Positions 5,746 through 6,585 of a DNA stretch of 6,585 nt are shown one piece after another. Made by a program: the position numbers and the translations under genes. The notes beneath the pieces are model-generated. The model was not told the DNA's origin and did not search any database. It worked only from the letters and a program-made list of their open reading frames with translations. Within the stretch, counting starts at the first letter, position 1. Each line of letters opens with the position of its first letter. This DNA comes from an uncultured bacterium. GTDB lineage: Bacteria; Planctomycetota; Phycisphaerae; Phycisphaerales; SM1A02. The DNA lies in contig CAIPQY010000337.1 in NCBI GenBank assembly GCA_903867275.1, positions 1 through 6,585 of the forward strand, given 5' to 3'.

Positions 5746-6585
5746 ATGGCGATCGAACACCTTTCGGATGAGCAGGTCCGCACCTGGACGCGCGAGCAGA
5801 AGGATCGCTGGTGGCTTGAGAACGTGTACCGCGGCAACATGCCGCAGCTCACGCTTCGCGCCGCGCTGACCGGCTTCGTGCTGGGCGGCGTGCTGAGCGC
5901 CACCAACCTGTACATCGGCGCCAAGACCGGCTGGACGCTGGGCGTTGGCGTGACCAGCGTCATCCTGAGCTTCGTCATGTTCCGCGCCATGTCGCGCATG
6001 AACCTGTCGAAGGACATGACCATCCTCGAGAACAACGCGGTGCAGTCGATCGCCACCGCGGCCGGCTACATGACCGGCCCGCTCATCTCGGCGCTGATGG
6101 CGTACATGTTCATCACCAACACGCCCATGCAGTGGCACCAGATGCTGCTGTGGAACATCCTCGCCAGCATCCTGGGCGTGCTGGTGGCCTTCCCCATGAA
6201 GCGCCGCTTCATCAACGACGAGCAGCAGCCCTTCCCCGAAGGTCGCGCCGCCGCCGTGGTGCTTGACTCGCTGTATCCGCACGCGCCGCGCGGCGGCACG
6301 CTGCACATGAAGGACAACATGCCGCAGCAGCACACGCCCGTGGAGACCGAGGGCGGCGTGGACATGGGCCTGTTCAAGGCGAAGGCGCTGGCGTGGGCCG
6401 CGGGCATCGGCGCGGTGCTGCAGCTGCTGGTGGCCGGCGGCTACATGGCCATGCTGCAGATCCGCATGCTTGGCACCGCCAAGGCCAAGGAATCGCTGTG
6501 GAAGATTCCGGAGCGCCTCGACGAGTGGTACTACCACCTGGCCTCCAAGGGCAAGGTGCCGCTGCCCAAGTCGATGGGCGCCACC
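5746..6585 (+). CDS. OPT-family oligopeptide transporter (C-terminus missing)
   Basis: An open frame of 280 codons runs from ATG 5746 to the right edge without a stop. OPT-family proteins are inner-membrane transporters that carry small peptides or metal chelates, driven by cation gradients, and bacterial members usually have about 600-700 residues, so under half is present. After a charged cytoplasmic-looking N-terminus (1-34) come hydrophobic segments at about 36-57, 63-80, 108-124, 134-150 and 212-237. Family-like motifs are SATNLYIGAKTGWTLGVG (51-68), ENNAVQSIATAAGYMTGP (95-112) and QPFPEGRAAA (161-170), the last matching the conserved FPxG-type motif after an early helix. Residues 175-208 are a hydrophilic loop. 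The start is the first ATG in frame with these motifs. No Shine-Dalgarno sequence is seen. The substrate cannot be told from sequence. The gene reads in the same direction as mscL but is separated by 66 bp and may have its own promoter. Confidence 0.92.
   Translation, partial: MAIEHLSDEQVRTWTREQKDRWWLENVYRGNMPQLTLRAALTGFVLGGVLSATNLYIGAKTGWTLGVGVTSVILSFVMFRAMSRMNLSKDMTILENNAVQSIATAAGYMTGPLISALMAYMFITNTPMQWHQMLLWNILASILGVLVAFPMKRRFINDEQQPFPEGRAAAVVLDSLYPHAPRGGTLHMKDNMPQQHTPVETEGGVDMGLFKAKALAWAAGIGAVLQLLVAGGYMAMLQIRMLGTAKAKESLWKIPERLDEWYYHLASKGKVPLPKSMGAT

Noticed and set aside
4060..6537. 825-codon open frame on the minus strand
   Set aside because: It is antisense to three confidently recognised genes (DUF481-like, mscL, OPT). 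Its Val/His/Leu/Gly-rich translation matches the mirror image of their codons.

Overview
The window is uniformly GC-rich (about two thirds G+C). It reads as chromosomal DNA of a Gram-negative-type bacterium: there is a secreted outer-membrane-type beta-barrel protein and an MscL channel. The families seen, and their resemblance to proteins I remember from planctomycete genomes, point to Planctomycetota, perhaps the Phycisphaerae. That placement is inference; the window holds no rRNA, tRNA or universal marker gene.

Left part (1-4048, minus strand): three genes form a tight operon read right to left. The first encodes a zinc-ribbon P-loop GTPase resembling the DO-GTPase2 family. The second encodes a GTPase-associated protein with a GAP1-N2-like N-terminal domain and a C-terminal membrane anchor. 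The third encodes a long alpha-helical protein with one central membrane segment, which runs off the left edge. Both junctions are ATGA stop/start overlaps, and both downstream starts have Shine-Dalgarno sequences. GTPase/GAP1 pairs were predicted by comparative genomics (Aravind and co-workers) to belong to NTP-dependent biological conflict or signalling systems. Here the pair appears in a compact, membrane-tethered form with a poorly characterised helical partner, and this is the most interesting part of the window.

Middle (4049-4158): a 110-bp divergent intergenic region must hold the control signals for both the minus-strand operon and the plus-strand genes.

Right part (4159-6585, plus strand): a DUF481-like beta-barrel protein with a signal peptide, a small SH3-like N-terminal domain and a long Ala/Pro spacer is followed 24 bp later by mscL, whose product lacks the usual C-terminal cytoplasmic helix. 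After a 66-bp gap with a small hairpin-forming sequence comes the first 280 codons of an OPT-family oligopeptide transporter, cut by the right edge. These three genes concern the cell envelope, and no functional link to the GTPase operon is evident beyond sharing the divergent region.

There is no gene-free stretch longer than about 110 bp. I saw no CRISPR array, transposase, tRNA or rRNA.
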